A stretch of 64,000 nt of DNA from Gordius sp. MW1 (Eukaryota; Nematomorpha; Gordioida; Gordea; Gordiidae). This document shows positions 54,783 through 64,000 of the stretch, piece by piece. Under the pieces are notes generated by a model. That model was not told the origin of the DNA, searched no databases, and was given only the letters and a program-made list of their open reading frames with translations. The stretch's first letter is position 1. Every line of letters starts with the position of its first letter. The position numbers and the translations under genes are program-made. The stretch is from positions 20,983,037-21,047,036 of the forward strand of contig OZ038532.1 in NCBI GenBank assembly GCA_964036665.1, written 5' to 3'.

Positions 54783-54930
54783 AGGGGTGATACTCGGTTA
54801 TCCAGGCCTGAGAGCCATGTTGACGATGTGAGATATTTTTAATCTTTGAAATAAGTGCCGGAGGTGGTATCGAACCGGCAACCTCTTGCTTCAAAGTCTA
54901 AATTTATACCCACTACGCCACCACGCCCCT
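54783..54930 (-). repeat. tRNA-derived SINE, unit 1, with pol III A and B boxes
   Basis: On the minus strand TGGCGTAGTGGGTA (54907-54920) fits the A box and GGTTCGATACC (54866-54876) is a perfect B box, 30 bases apart. The unit continues TTTCAAAGATTAAAAATA, ACATCGTCAACATGGC and CAGGCCTGGATAACCGAG. Confidence 0.8.
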
Positions 54931-54987
54931 AGAATTCCAGTAGCTCTTTGTCACACTAAGGTGGTCAGCTTCTTTAGATATTTGGAT

Positions 54988-55124
54988 GAGGGGGGATGCT
55001 CGGCTATCCAGGCCTGACAGCCGTGTTGACGATGTGATTTTTAATCTTTTGAAATAAGTGCCAGAAGCGAAATTGAACCTGCAAGCTCTTGCTTCCAAGA
55101 TTAATCCTATACCCACTACGAGGT
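54988..55124 (-). repeat. tRNA-derived SINE, unit 2
   Basis: A diverged second copy in the same orientation: A box CTCGTAGTGGGTA (55110-55122), B box worn to GGTTCAATTTC (55069-55079), and the same tail CAGGCCTGGATAGCCGAGCA. Confidence 0.75.
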
Positions 55125-56406
55125 AAGCGAAAGAGAGGGAGGCCTAAACTGACATGGAAGCATAAATCAGATATGGATTTGAGAAGGTACGAGCTAAAGC
55201 GAAGCTGTTGTAAGTGCAGGAATAGATTGAGAACCCACTTGAAGGAACTGACCACTAAATGTGACAAAGCTATAGGGGGGAAAAATAGACACGATAACGA
55301 GAGACATTCAAAAGCCATCGCCATGGTGTATGCTATAGGCCGATGATATATTACTATGCGAGCAAACAAGGGAGAAAGTATTCGAAGAACCCGAAAAGTG
55401 GTCAAAGCGCTTAGCTGGATATGGTTTAAAGGTCAACAATCGAAAAACGGTGTATATGTAAATGTACGGTCCAGGCAGCCCATCTCTAGATGACTATCTA
55501 AAGTACCCAAAAGCAGACGGTTTACATATCTCGGCTTGATGCTACCTACATCAAGAGAGAGGTTGTGCAATGGAAGTCAATGCCCGAATCCAAAAAGGAT
55601 GGCTTAAATGGCGAAGTATATCGGGTAATGTGCGACAAGAAAATGCCAATATGGTTGAAGTGCAAAGCTTAAAAATCCATCGTAAGACCGGTGTTACTCT
55701 ATGGAAGTGAAACATGGGCATTAAACACCACGGAAGGAAAGCCAAGCCACAGAGAAGGGAATTATACGGTGGAGCTTGGGGTATACTAAGCTCGACCATA
55801 TGACGAATGACCTGCTCATAACAAAAATGGGTATTTAACCTATGGAGGACATGATTAACGGAAATCCGCTAAGGTGGTATGGGCATATACTTTAGAAGGG
55901 ACACGAATAACTTAAATCAAAAAGTATTGGACATGGAGGTACCGGGGATGGAAAGGGCAAGTCGATAAAGTAGTGAAAACAAAAGAGGTTAGTCAAGATA
56001 TGGCACTCACCCGGTCAAGATGGAAGAAACTAATCAAAACAAACCCCACGACAGTGGGACCAAATAACTGCTAAAGAAGAAGACTCTCTAATATAATACC
56101 CGCAATTACTAAAAACAAGGAATCTAATATAAGTTTAAATAACCAAGTAAAATACTTAGAAAAATAAATTATTAATGACCTTTATTACTAAAATTTGGCT
56201 TGTATTAGCATATTCCTCGTCTATTTTAGAGGTTGAGATAGTATTTTAAAGGAAGAATTAAGAATTAAATATCTTCCTATGAAAAAACAGGCACTCGGGA
56301 GAGAAAACTTTTGAATAAATGGTGTTATCATTTGTAGACTTTCGTCTAAAATCAAATCTCAAATTAACTAAGATAATTTATTATATCTATGCGCAACACT
56401 AACAAG

Positions 56407-56574
56407 CATGGGCGTAGCAGGTTTTGGATTAGGGGGGGGGGCAAAACGTTTAAAAGTTTAATTAGGGGGGGGGGCAAAACATAAATTTTTTTAAAAGGAT
56501 TTTTGCATTGAAATTTTTTTGTCATTCAAGGGGGGGGGCGTCCCCCCCCCCGCTTCCCCCTGGCTACGCCCATG
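56407..56574. mobile_element. hAT-like MITE, CATGGGCG family, 8-bp TSD
   Basis: 168 bp. Left CATGGGCGTAGCAGG, right CCTGGCTACGCCCATG; flanks CTAACAAG (56399-56406) and CTAACAAC (56575-56582). Several poly-G/C runs of eight or more inside. Confidence 0.88.
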
Positions 56575-56579
56575 CTAAC

Positions 56580-59515
56580 AACACTCTTATTAATATAATT
56601 GAGTTTTTCCATATAATCTGAAAAAAACTTATAATGTTAGAACAAAAATTGGAAATTTTTTGGAATTTGAAACCCATATTATATGTAAAATACAATTTCT
56701 AAAATATTTTGCAGATGCGTATAAAATTTATATTAAATGATCATGTAAAATAACAATTTTGCGGAAAGATTAAGATAGCTTAAGTATAATTGTCTCGCCT
56801 ATTTATTTTTTGAATCCATTTTAAAGATTTGATTCGGATTTTCGAATTTCAGCAAGTAGACATTCAATTTGAAATCTAGACAAAAGGATTCGAATTCTGA
56901 TTCAATTTAAAATTTCAAACCCAATCCGAATTCGATTCTCGAATCGAATATTTCCCAGAGGCGTAGATAAAACCAATGGGATTGGGAATGGAGGGAGACC
57001 CTAAGTCTGAGGCGATTTTGGTTTATTAAATATAGGGAGTAAGCGGAATTTTGGGGTAAATTATAAACTAATTAACCTGCTTTAAAAATTGTGTATGTGT
57101 GAATTTCCTCTATATTTGTTTAACTGCCAGAAGTTATTTTTCCAAATTTTTGTTGATTTAGTTTCTCGGTGAACATTTCCAAAAAGGGGAAAAAACGCTA
57201 ATTTTCGCAATATTGAACGCAATTATTTCAAAAATTTGACAGATAGGGAAAAAACGAAAAATATTTTCGTGTTCACCACAAAAAACTCTAAATAAATATG
57301 TTAACCATTTTCCAGTTTATTTTTTTTAGACCTGTGTAATATAAATGAAATAACAAGAGATTAGGCACTTAATGCCAATGATTAATGTTAAATAAATTTA
57401 ATCCTTGAGATTTATCAACCCTACACCGATCTCCCATAACAAAATTTTTAATTTCAACCCTTTTTATAGATAAGCCTTTTATCGATTTGCTTAATTTGAT
57501 ATTGTTTTATCTATATTTAAATAGAAATTCATTCATCCTTGAATATTTTGAGAAAAATATACTCGTAAAAATTTTGTACTAGTTCAAAATTAAAGCGCCC
57601 CTGAAATACTTTAAAGAGGCGATTTATAAAGCATAAATAAGTTATAATTGCCTTCGTATATCGTGTGGAAGACTGGCGGGCGCCTAAGATTAAAAAGTGG
57701 CCACATTAGTAAGTTTTAAATAAATTATCACAACTGCCTAAATTCTTGCCCTCCTTTTTACTTTAATAGATTCCTAAGATATTTTTGAATATCTTGAATG
57801 TCCCATATGAAAAAATTACTTTATGTAAATAGGCACAATTAGGATATAATTAACATTTACTACTAAGATATTCAATAATATCTATTAACCCTAATTTCTG
57901 TATAATTTATCTTCACCATAAAATAAAATTTTTAAATGGAATTTTTACAAAGTATGTGTGAAAAACACTGGTCATAAAACATGTGACAAACTTTGATAGT
58001 AACCTGTGTATTAAATTTTTAAATTTCATCAGCTTTGATAAACATATAATGTAATACCACATCTTTATTTTATCTATATATATGCGTGGATATAATTATT
58101 TTATAACAAGACGCATAGTTTGATTAATTTACAAATTTCAACCTTTATGTTTGAGAATTGAAACCCTAAATGTTAAAAATTATTAGGCTGATTATCTAAG
58201 GCGAAAGTCAGATATATTAAAATTATATGTAAAAAATTTAAAACAACTGTCTCAGTATTAATCGTTTTCGCATCTAATTAAGTCCAATTCTCGTCGTGTG
58301 TGGCTATTCAATAATTCCTAGCTTCTTATTCAAAATGCGTACCTTTTGTCCTAAAGAAAAGTAATTTTTAAGGCCTTTTTATAAACAGTATAATAAATTA
58401 TACGAATTTCTACATGTGTCTAGCCGCCTTTTTAACAATGAAATTTATTCAAAATCTATATCAGGTCTTTAAATTGTAAAATGATTTGTAGACGAGATTG
58501 TTTATAAGATTATGATGTAAATTACAAACCCAAAAGTGCTAATAAGAGATAAGACCTTATCAATATAATTAATTTGCACCGAACGCTATAATTTATAATT
58601 TATCAGAGCTAAGTTAATATAATATTCCAAATGTAAACTATAGTGTCCGTATGATCATTAAAATATAATCAAATATTTTTAAAAAAGGGTATTTGATTAT
58701 TATAATGGTGTTAAAACTAGATAACACTAGCCTAAAAATGATCATAAAATAAATGAAATATTAAGAACTTTGTTTATGCTGCCTTTTTACTAATGGCGAG
58801 TAGCTTTATAAATATATTGCGACTATGTGTCAGCTCGCTAATGCTAAAAATCTTAAAAATTTAAATGAAAAAGGAATCACTGTTTTTAAATAACGGAACT
58901 TAATTTACAATTTATAAGTAAGATAGCTTTTCAAGATTAGTTTGAACTGGGATAGCTAGTTTAATTTCAAGCTAAGCGTGTTTTAAGCCGTTAAGCTCAA
59001 ACTTGTAGATTATACTTAATAATATAAAGGATATGGGCGAAATGATTTATGAGAAACAAAATAAGAATTTTATTAAATTTTTACCAATATTTTAATAAAA
59101 ATTGAAGAAGCTAAGGTATAAAAGGGGGGGGGGGGCTCTATCTAAGTCCATGTACACTGACATCGACATGTGATCCTATATAGGGTTAAAAGTATAACTA
59201 ATAGCAATTATTAATGAAAGACTTTGTACTATAAATATATACAGATGAGAGTTATTTATAAGCAAAATATCAAATGTCTTTATATTCATTTTTGTTATGT
59301 ATAGACTCGTTGAGCTTTACTTTGCCATAAATGATATCATATATTTTAGAGGCATTAAACGGCGTTAGAAAAATATGAATATTATTAGTTAAACCATTCT
59401 TTTAATGCTAAAATATATTTTGATACATTTTAATATTGATAAAATTATGTTAAGTTGACCCTATTATTCATTATACCAATAGCTCTTACTCATTAGACCA
59501 CCTTTAATAAGTTAG
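56580..59515. other. Long AT-rich stretch without recognised genes
   Basis: No ORF with family resemblance and no bounded element. TTCGAATTC-type repeats occur at 56830-56950, and 57270-57330 resembles 4728-4790. A poly-G run lies near 59125. Confidence 0.45.
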
Positions 59516-59522
59516 ATGATTA

Positions 59523-59702
59523 TGTAGAGAGGTAATTGGAGTGCGAAGTGCCTCCGGGGATACGTTATTTATCGATGTGTTGTCAATCAAATTACCGTTA
59601 ATTGGTTGTAACTTATATTTACGTTTGATATACACGATTTAGACACCTACTATTTTTGTATCCCTTCGTAACGTGTATTAAATAATATTCCCAGTCGTAA
59701 CA
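59523..59702 (+). repeat. 5' LTR of Gypsy-4
   Basis: 180 bp, TG...CA ends; diverged copy of 63367-63546. Confidence 0.9.
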
Positions 59703-59732
59703 TTGGCGTCGTGAGTAGGATCCTACGCGGAG

Positions 59733-60260
59733 ATGCAGAAGTATAAAATAACAGAGAACATCGACGCTTTTATAACACAATTTGAGCTATTCCTAAGGAG
59801 CAATAAGCTGAGACAGACGAGCAAAAAGCGGCTCTACTATTAACCAGCCTCGAGGGGGAGGCATTCCAATTAATATTAGAGGACTATAGACCTCAAGATT
59901 TGACAGGAATTACGATGCTAAAAATCGGCTAAGAAAATTATTCCAAAGGAATCCATGCGCGAGGGCAAAGAGGTATGAATTCTCAAAGGTTCGACAAAGC
60001 CAGGGAGAAACGATCGTACGCAAATAGAGAAAAGACTCAGGCTGGAGCCAACAGCTGCAAATTCGGGAACGAAGAATTGCAGAACAGAATTGTTGACCAA
60101 TTTAGGATTACGCTATAGAGGCTTACAGGCAAGGCTGTTGGCAGAAAATGACATCAAATGAGACCCCCTACGAGAGCTAGCGTTAACAGCCGAGACGCTA
60201 AATGGGGGGCTAAGCACCTTGCAGGACGGGTCCGAAGAGGCGTGTAGCGTAGTGGCGAGA
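59733..60260 (+). pseudogene. gag: Gypsy-4 gag remnant
   Basis: ATG at 59733 starts MQKYKITENIDAFITQFELF, continued after a frameshift by LLLTSLEGEAFQLILEDYRP and a basic stretch. This suits a Gypsy capsid N-terminus. Several stops and frameshifts follow, and no zinc knuckle was recognised. Confidence 0.6.
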
Positions 60261-60299
60261 CGAAAAGCGTGGCCTGGGCCGGTCCGGATTCCCAGGTTA

Positions 60300-60572
60300 A
60301 ACCATGCTTTAGATGTGTTAACAGTAGATATATATATTAATAACGAATTGTTCCAATGTATCTTCAACACGGGCGCTACGGTTACCGGCGCGAAGTGGGC
60401 GAAAGAGATCCCACGCAACAAGGAGCCCGTCCCGACGGTGTACGCGTACGGCCACGAGGATATAAAGATCGTAGCCAAGGTGCAAACCGATGTCCGAATG
60501 GGTAACACAAGAAAACAGCTGTCGTTATTGTTAGAAGACGTAGCTGGGCTGCCGTTATGCGGGATCGATTGA
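60300..60572 (+). pseudogene. Gypsy-4 protease with Asp-to-Asn active-site change
   Basis: The open stretch contains LTVDIYINNELFQCIFNTGA, where retroelement proteases have D-T-G; the catalytic aspartate is asparagine here. The rest (LLLEDVAGLPLCGID) fits the family flap and C-terminal region. A stop ends the frame before RT. Confidence 0.7.
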
Positions 60573-60689
60573 ATCCAAGAATTCGAGCCAGAAATTTGGC
60601 GACGAATTCGTTGGAACTCGAGACGTGCGGCGGAATGGTTCGCGGTCAATTACGTGGAAAGACCGAAGGATACCAAGTCCGCGATCTAG

Positions 60690-63440
60690 CACTTGATGAA
60701 GCAATGGGACGACCAGCTAAACGAATTCTCAAAAGCAGTCAAGGAAATAACGCTGGAAGTACCGTTAAAAGAGGGCATAGATCCCGTATTTATCCCCGCA
60801 CGAAGAGTGCCGATGGCATGGAAGAAAGAAGTAGAAGAAGAGCTGAATAAATGGGTCAGAGACGGGGTGAGATAACCAATCACTTTCTCAAGATGGGCCA
60901 GTCCAGTAGTACCCGTAAAAAAGCGATGGGAGCCTACGATTATGCATAGATTACTGGTTTACGATAAATAAATACGCACAAAGTTTGTTGTACCCCTTAC
61001 ACAAAATCGACGATTTGTTAAATAAATTCGATAACGCGTGTTGTACTAAGCTGGACTTAACTGCTTGAAGTAGGTCCAGAGACGAGCCAACGATTGACTA
61101 TCTCCAAGCACAAAGGATTGTTTAAAGTTAACCGGATGCCTTTTTGCTTAAAATTGTGCCGCGGCTATTTTCCAAAAAACTATGGATCAAATATTAAAAG
61201 GCATGGAGGGGGTAGCGGTATACATTGACGATATACTAATTGCAGGGGAAACGGAAGAAATCCACAACAAGCGGTTACTCAAAGTACTAGAAACGTTACA
61301 AAAGTGAAGATTCGTGCCAAACATTTCCAAGAGCATCTTGTGGGTTAAGGAAGTAACATTTTGGGATACGTAATAAGTAATAAGGGGATTCAAATCAACG
61401 ACATTAAAGCCGAACTAGTCAAGCAGTGGAAAAATTTAATAAACAAAATGAAATAAAATCGTTCCTTGGGTTAACAGCATATATTTCAAAGTTCATTAAG
61501 GACTACGCCAAAATCGTGCATCCGATTCTGAAACTCATGAAAAAAAACGTGACGTACCACTGGGGTGGAGAACAACAAGGCGCATTTGAAGCCATCAAGT
61601 CTGCGCTTACGAAAATCTCCGTACTGGCATATTTTAATGTAGATTATGAGACTGTCCTGGTCGTAGACGCCTCTGGCACAGGGTTAGGGGCCAACTTACA
61701 GCAACGAGCACCAGAGGAGAATTGGAGAGTGGTAGCCTATGCTTCAAAAGCGTTAAACGATAGCGAAGCCGGTATTCGACAATCGAATGAGAGGCGCTTG
61801 CGGTGGTTTATGGACTAAAAAAGTTCAATGAATATATACAAGGAAGAAGGGTTACTATTATGACGAATTATAGACCGCTAGTATATATATTTGATCAGAG
61901 CAAAAGGGGCGAGAAATAATGGTCACCATAACTAGGTGGGCGCTCATGGTATCAGGCTACACGACCAAGTTGGAGTTCAACAAGGGATCCGAAACCGCGG
62001 CAGATTTCTTGTCCAGAAAACAGAACGGACACGCGTATCAGGGTAGCGAGGAAATGCCAGAAGACTCAACAAATCCATTTATATCATTGGACGTAGTGAG
62101 ACAACACACCTTGGATGATCCGGGGCTACGTCAGTTAAAAAAGTGGATTAGAGGTAAACAAAACACAATGGTCACTTATGGTCTAAAACGCTCCTACGAA
62201 AAACACCTGCCAAAGTTATATGAAGCAAAAAAACATAATGTTTTACAAAGGGCGACCGACTAATATTAATTCCGGCTAAGTTAAGAGGAGCGGTACTCTA
62301 AAGACTACATAGGGGCCACGTGGGTATCAAGCGAATGCAAGAAGTGGCGTGGCAGTATATATGGTGGCTTACTCTCTACGATGACTATTGAGCGCAGAGA
62401 AAGGGTGCCGGAATTGCAATTGCACTGCCGCGGGGGGGGGATGAAGGTACCGTTGCTAGAGCGTCAACCTAACCATAGACCGTGGGTTCAAGTACATATT
62501 GATATCATGGGTCTTCTCAAGGGTAAGGCATACCTGGTGATGGTAGACAATAGCTCGAAATGGGTAGAGGTGTTTAAATTAGAAGCACCACATCGACCAG
62601 CATCATAAAAAAACTTGCCGAAACGTTTGCTAGATTTGGAAATCCACCATGGTTAATATCAGAACGGCCCGCAATTCAAAGGGCAGGAATTACAGAAGTT
62701 TTGCAAGATGAGAGGGATTAATCAGCGATGGACAGCCCCTTACTATCCTGCGTCTAACGGTCTGGCAGAAAGGTACGTACGATTAATTATAGAAGCCATT
62801 ATTAGAAACGAGTCGAAAGTAGGGCTAAATAGATTTTTAGAAAACTGCAGATCTACAAAACACCCCACAACCAATAAAAGCCCAGCAGAGGTGATGCTAA
62901 ACAGGCGTATGCGAACCCAATATGAGGTAGTGAGGGAAACCGTACCACAACAATGGTTAGAGACCTGGAACCCGCGGATGCTCAACGTAGGAGACTTGGT
63001 TTGGGTACGCATGTTTTGAGGACCCAGAAAATGGGTAGAGGCACGATAAAAGCCAAGCACGGTAGTCGTTCCTACGATGTATGGGCACAGGGAAGAAAGC
63101 ACCACCGACACGTGGATCAAGTAAGGAATCGGAAAATCGTGGAATGGACCACACTGGGACAAGAGAACGGATGGCCGCAAAGAATATCATCAGAAAGAGA
63201 AGCGGAAACAAGTGCTCAAAGGGAACAATGGCAAAACCGGGGAACAAATGCTACAAGGGAACAAATTCAAAACCATGGAACGCCTAGAGAAGAACCTAGA
63301 TACCCGCAGCGTAGTCGGAAACCGCCAGAATTTCTTAAGGATTTTGTCTGTGAAAAGGAGGGGAACTGTAGAGAGGTATTGGAGTGGGAAGTGCCTCCGG
63401 GGATACGTTATTTACCAATGTGTTGTCAATCAAATTACCG
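60690..63440 (+). pseudogene. pol: Gypsy-4 pol: RT, RNase H, integrase, many frameshifts
   Basis: RT begins with ARRVPMAWKKEVEEELNKWV (about 60790) and retains AVYIDDILIAGE near 61215-61250. Connection and RNase H at 61426-61818 show SFLGLTAYISKF and VVDASGTGLG. More RNase H (AADFLSRK) follows at 61919-62263. Integrase has VQVHIDIMG and VDNSSKWVE (62490-62570). Its second aspartate region near 62655 is damaged by a small deletion, and ASNGLAERY lies at 62750. The C-terminus at 62953-63444 has a worn GPRKW region, HVDQVRNRK and a short repeated QREQWQNRGTN/REQIQNHGT segment. Dead element. Confidence 0.85.
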
Positions 63441-63546
63441 TTAATTGGTTGTAACTTATATAATTCGTTTGATATACACGATTTACTTACTTTCTATTTT
63501 TGTATCCCTTCGTAACGTGTATTAAATAATATTCCCAGTCGTAACA
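63367..63546 (+). repeat. 3' LTR of Gypsy-4
   Basis: 180 bp, preceded by the polypurine tract; the pol C-terminal frame runs into its first bases. Confidence 0.9.
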
Positions 63547-63549
63547 AAT

Positions 63550-64000
63550 TATTATTTGTAAAATTAGGGAAACCTCAGTATAAATATAATTATGACCTTT
63601 GTATAACACATGACATTGTATGTAACTAATTTAATAAGTGAATGAAGAGTTAAGAAATTTTAAGTGCTATTATAAGCAACCTAATTTGGATCAGAAACAG
63701 GATTCACACATTTTGCATAATTGTCTCAATATATATATAAATATTTATCTGAAGCAAATCATATCCCAAAATACATAGGCGTATCTGGGATTTCCTCAAG
63801 GGGGAGGGGTTATAAAATTTTCTAGGTAAAAATTTTTTTGAAACTATTTTTTTGTATAAAAATGTTTTTTGTTCCTACAAGTTTAAAGTGACAATAGCGT
63901 TAAAAGAATAAAATTCTAAAAGTAAAATTTCATTTAATATTTATTTTTATTAAATATACAATATAAAAATTATATAAATTGAAAATCATGGAAGGGGTTC
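63550..64000. other. AT-rich right flank with a possible MITE left end
   Basis: CATAGGCGTATCTGGGATTT near 63776 followed by GGGGGAGGGG recalls the left end of the CATGGGCG family; the element would run out of the window. Nothing else recognised. Confidence 0.3.

Larger units (their letters stand above)
54768..55288 (-). mobile_element. Retroposed insertion with tandem tRNA-derived SINE units and 22-bp TSD
   Basis: ACACGATAACGAGAGAC plus TTCA occurs at 54746-54767 and, with one change, at 55289-55310, and the uninterrupted RTE copies carry this site once. Such a long duplication is typical of LINE-driven insertion. The insert holds two related SINE units on the minus strand and, at 55125-55288, a piece coding RGKRKRGRPKLTW on the plus strand that resembles the end of another LINE protein. 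Confidence 0.75.
54376..56075 (+). pseudogene. RTE-type LINE copy split by a retroposed insertion
   Basis: The left part (54376-54767) covers the RT middle: [17 protein letters not shown], then [18 protein letters not shown] and [13 protein letters not shown]. The right part resumes at 55289 and continues through the region of the YADD box to GWLKWRS, LLYGSETWA and the 3' end near 56075 (CTAAAGAAGAAGA). Stops and frameshifts abound. The two parts are the same family as 9440-10915 and 11045-11640. Between them lies a 521-bp insertion flanked by a 22-base direct repeat. Confidence 0.8.
59523..63546 (+). mobile_element. Complete but decayed Gypsy LTR retrotransposon (Gypsy-4)
   Basis: 180-bp LTRs at 59523-59702 and 63367-63546 begin TGTAGAGAGG and end GTCGTAACA. 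A TGGCGTCGTGAGTAGG primer-binding site follows the first LTR after one base, and a purine tract AAAAGGAGGGGAAC ends at the second. Flanking GATTA and AATTA may be a mutated 5-bp target duplication. The LTRs differ at roughly a dozen positions, so it is older than Gypsy-3. Related to Gypsy-1. Confidence 0.9.

Noticed and set aside
54866..54920. Functional tRNA gene on the minus strand
   Set aside because: A and B boxes are good, but acceptor and anticodon stems do not fold into a cloverleaf and the unit is repeated with a SINE body.
60113..60649. 178-codon antisense ORF in Gypsy-4
   Set aside because: Shadow of the protease region; no domain.
62743..63247. Antisense ORFs at 62743-63180 and 62957-63247
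   Set aside because: Shadows of integrase C-terminal coding sequence.

Overview
This is a eukaryotic, visibly AT-rich window dominated by transposable elements, with four recognisable host genes, all on the + strand. A DPR-like immunoglobulin gene, spliceosomal introns (some only 43-164 nt) and metazoan-type Gypsy, RTE, hAT and Helitron elements point to an invertebrate animal, most likely an arthropod. The species cannot be named from the sequence.

Host genes. (1) 13229-14499: an SR-type splicing factor with an SRSF3/7-like RRM and a Pro/Tyr/His/Arg-rich tail; a 164-nt intron begins exactly at the apparent stop codon. (2) 22126-24240: a membrane protein I reconstruct as two thrombospondin type-1 repeats, two Ig domains, a transmembrane helix and a short tail, on six phase-consistent exons. 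(3) 25893-26438: ZMAT5 (U11/U12-20K), a minor-spliceosome zinc-finger protein on one exon. (4) 41330-50717: a DPR-like single-Ig cell-surface protein on four exons with two introns of about 4.4 kb that are loaded with MITEs.

Mobile elements, left to right. A Gypsy pol broken by four in-frame stops and cut by the window edge (1-3000). A compact non-coding LTR element with almost identical 545-bp LTRs, 5-bp target duplication, PBS and PPT (6487-8549). A GC-biased TIR element holding two RTE LINE fragments tail to tail (9081-11881). A hAT transposase relic (17362-17837). A LINE C-terminal fragment (20686-21555). A Helitron relic (29157-31132) abutted by a complete but mutated Gypsy element with 5-bp TSD (31133-35325). 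A palindromic minisatellite and a BED-finger hAT element (35945-37447). A hAT-like element with an exact 8-bp TSD (47656-48724). A Mutator-like foldback MITE (49824-50132). A short Helitron (51119-51423). An RTE copy split by a tRNA-derived SINE tandem (54376-56075). A second, older Gypsy element with 180-bp LTRs (59523-63546). A MITE family with TIR CATGGGCGTAGCCAGG recurs through the window, and three copies have clear 8-bp TSDs.

How it fits together: genes 1 and 3 are both nuclear RNA-processing factors and genes 2 and 4 are both Ig-type surface proteins, but nothing shows that the genes are co-regulated. No operon, CRISPR array, rRNA or free-standing tRNA gene was seen. The most useful results are the two reconstructed surface-protein genes, the stop-codon/splice-donor overlap in the SR gene, and several element boundaries fixed to the base by target-site duplications.
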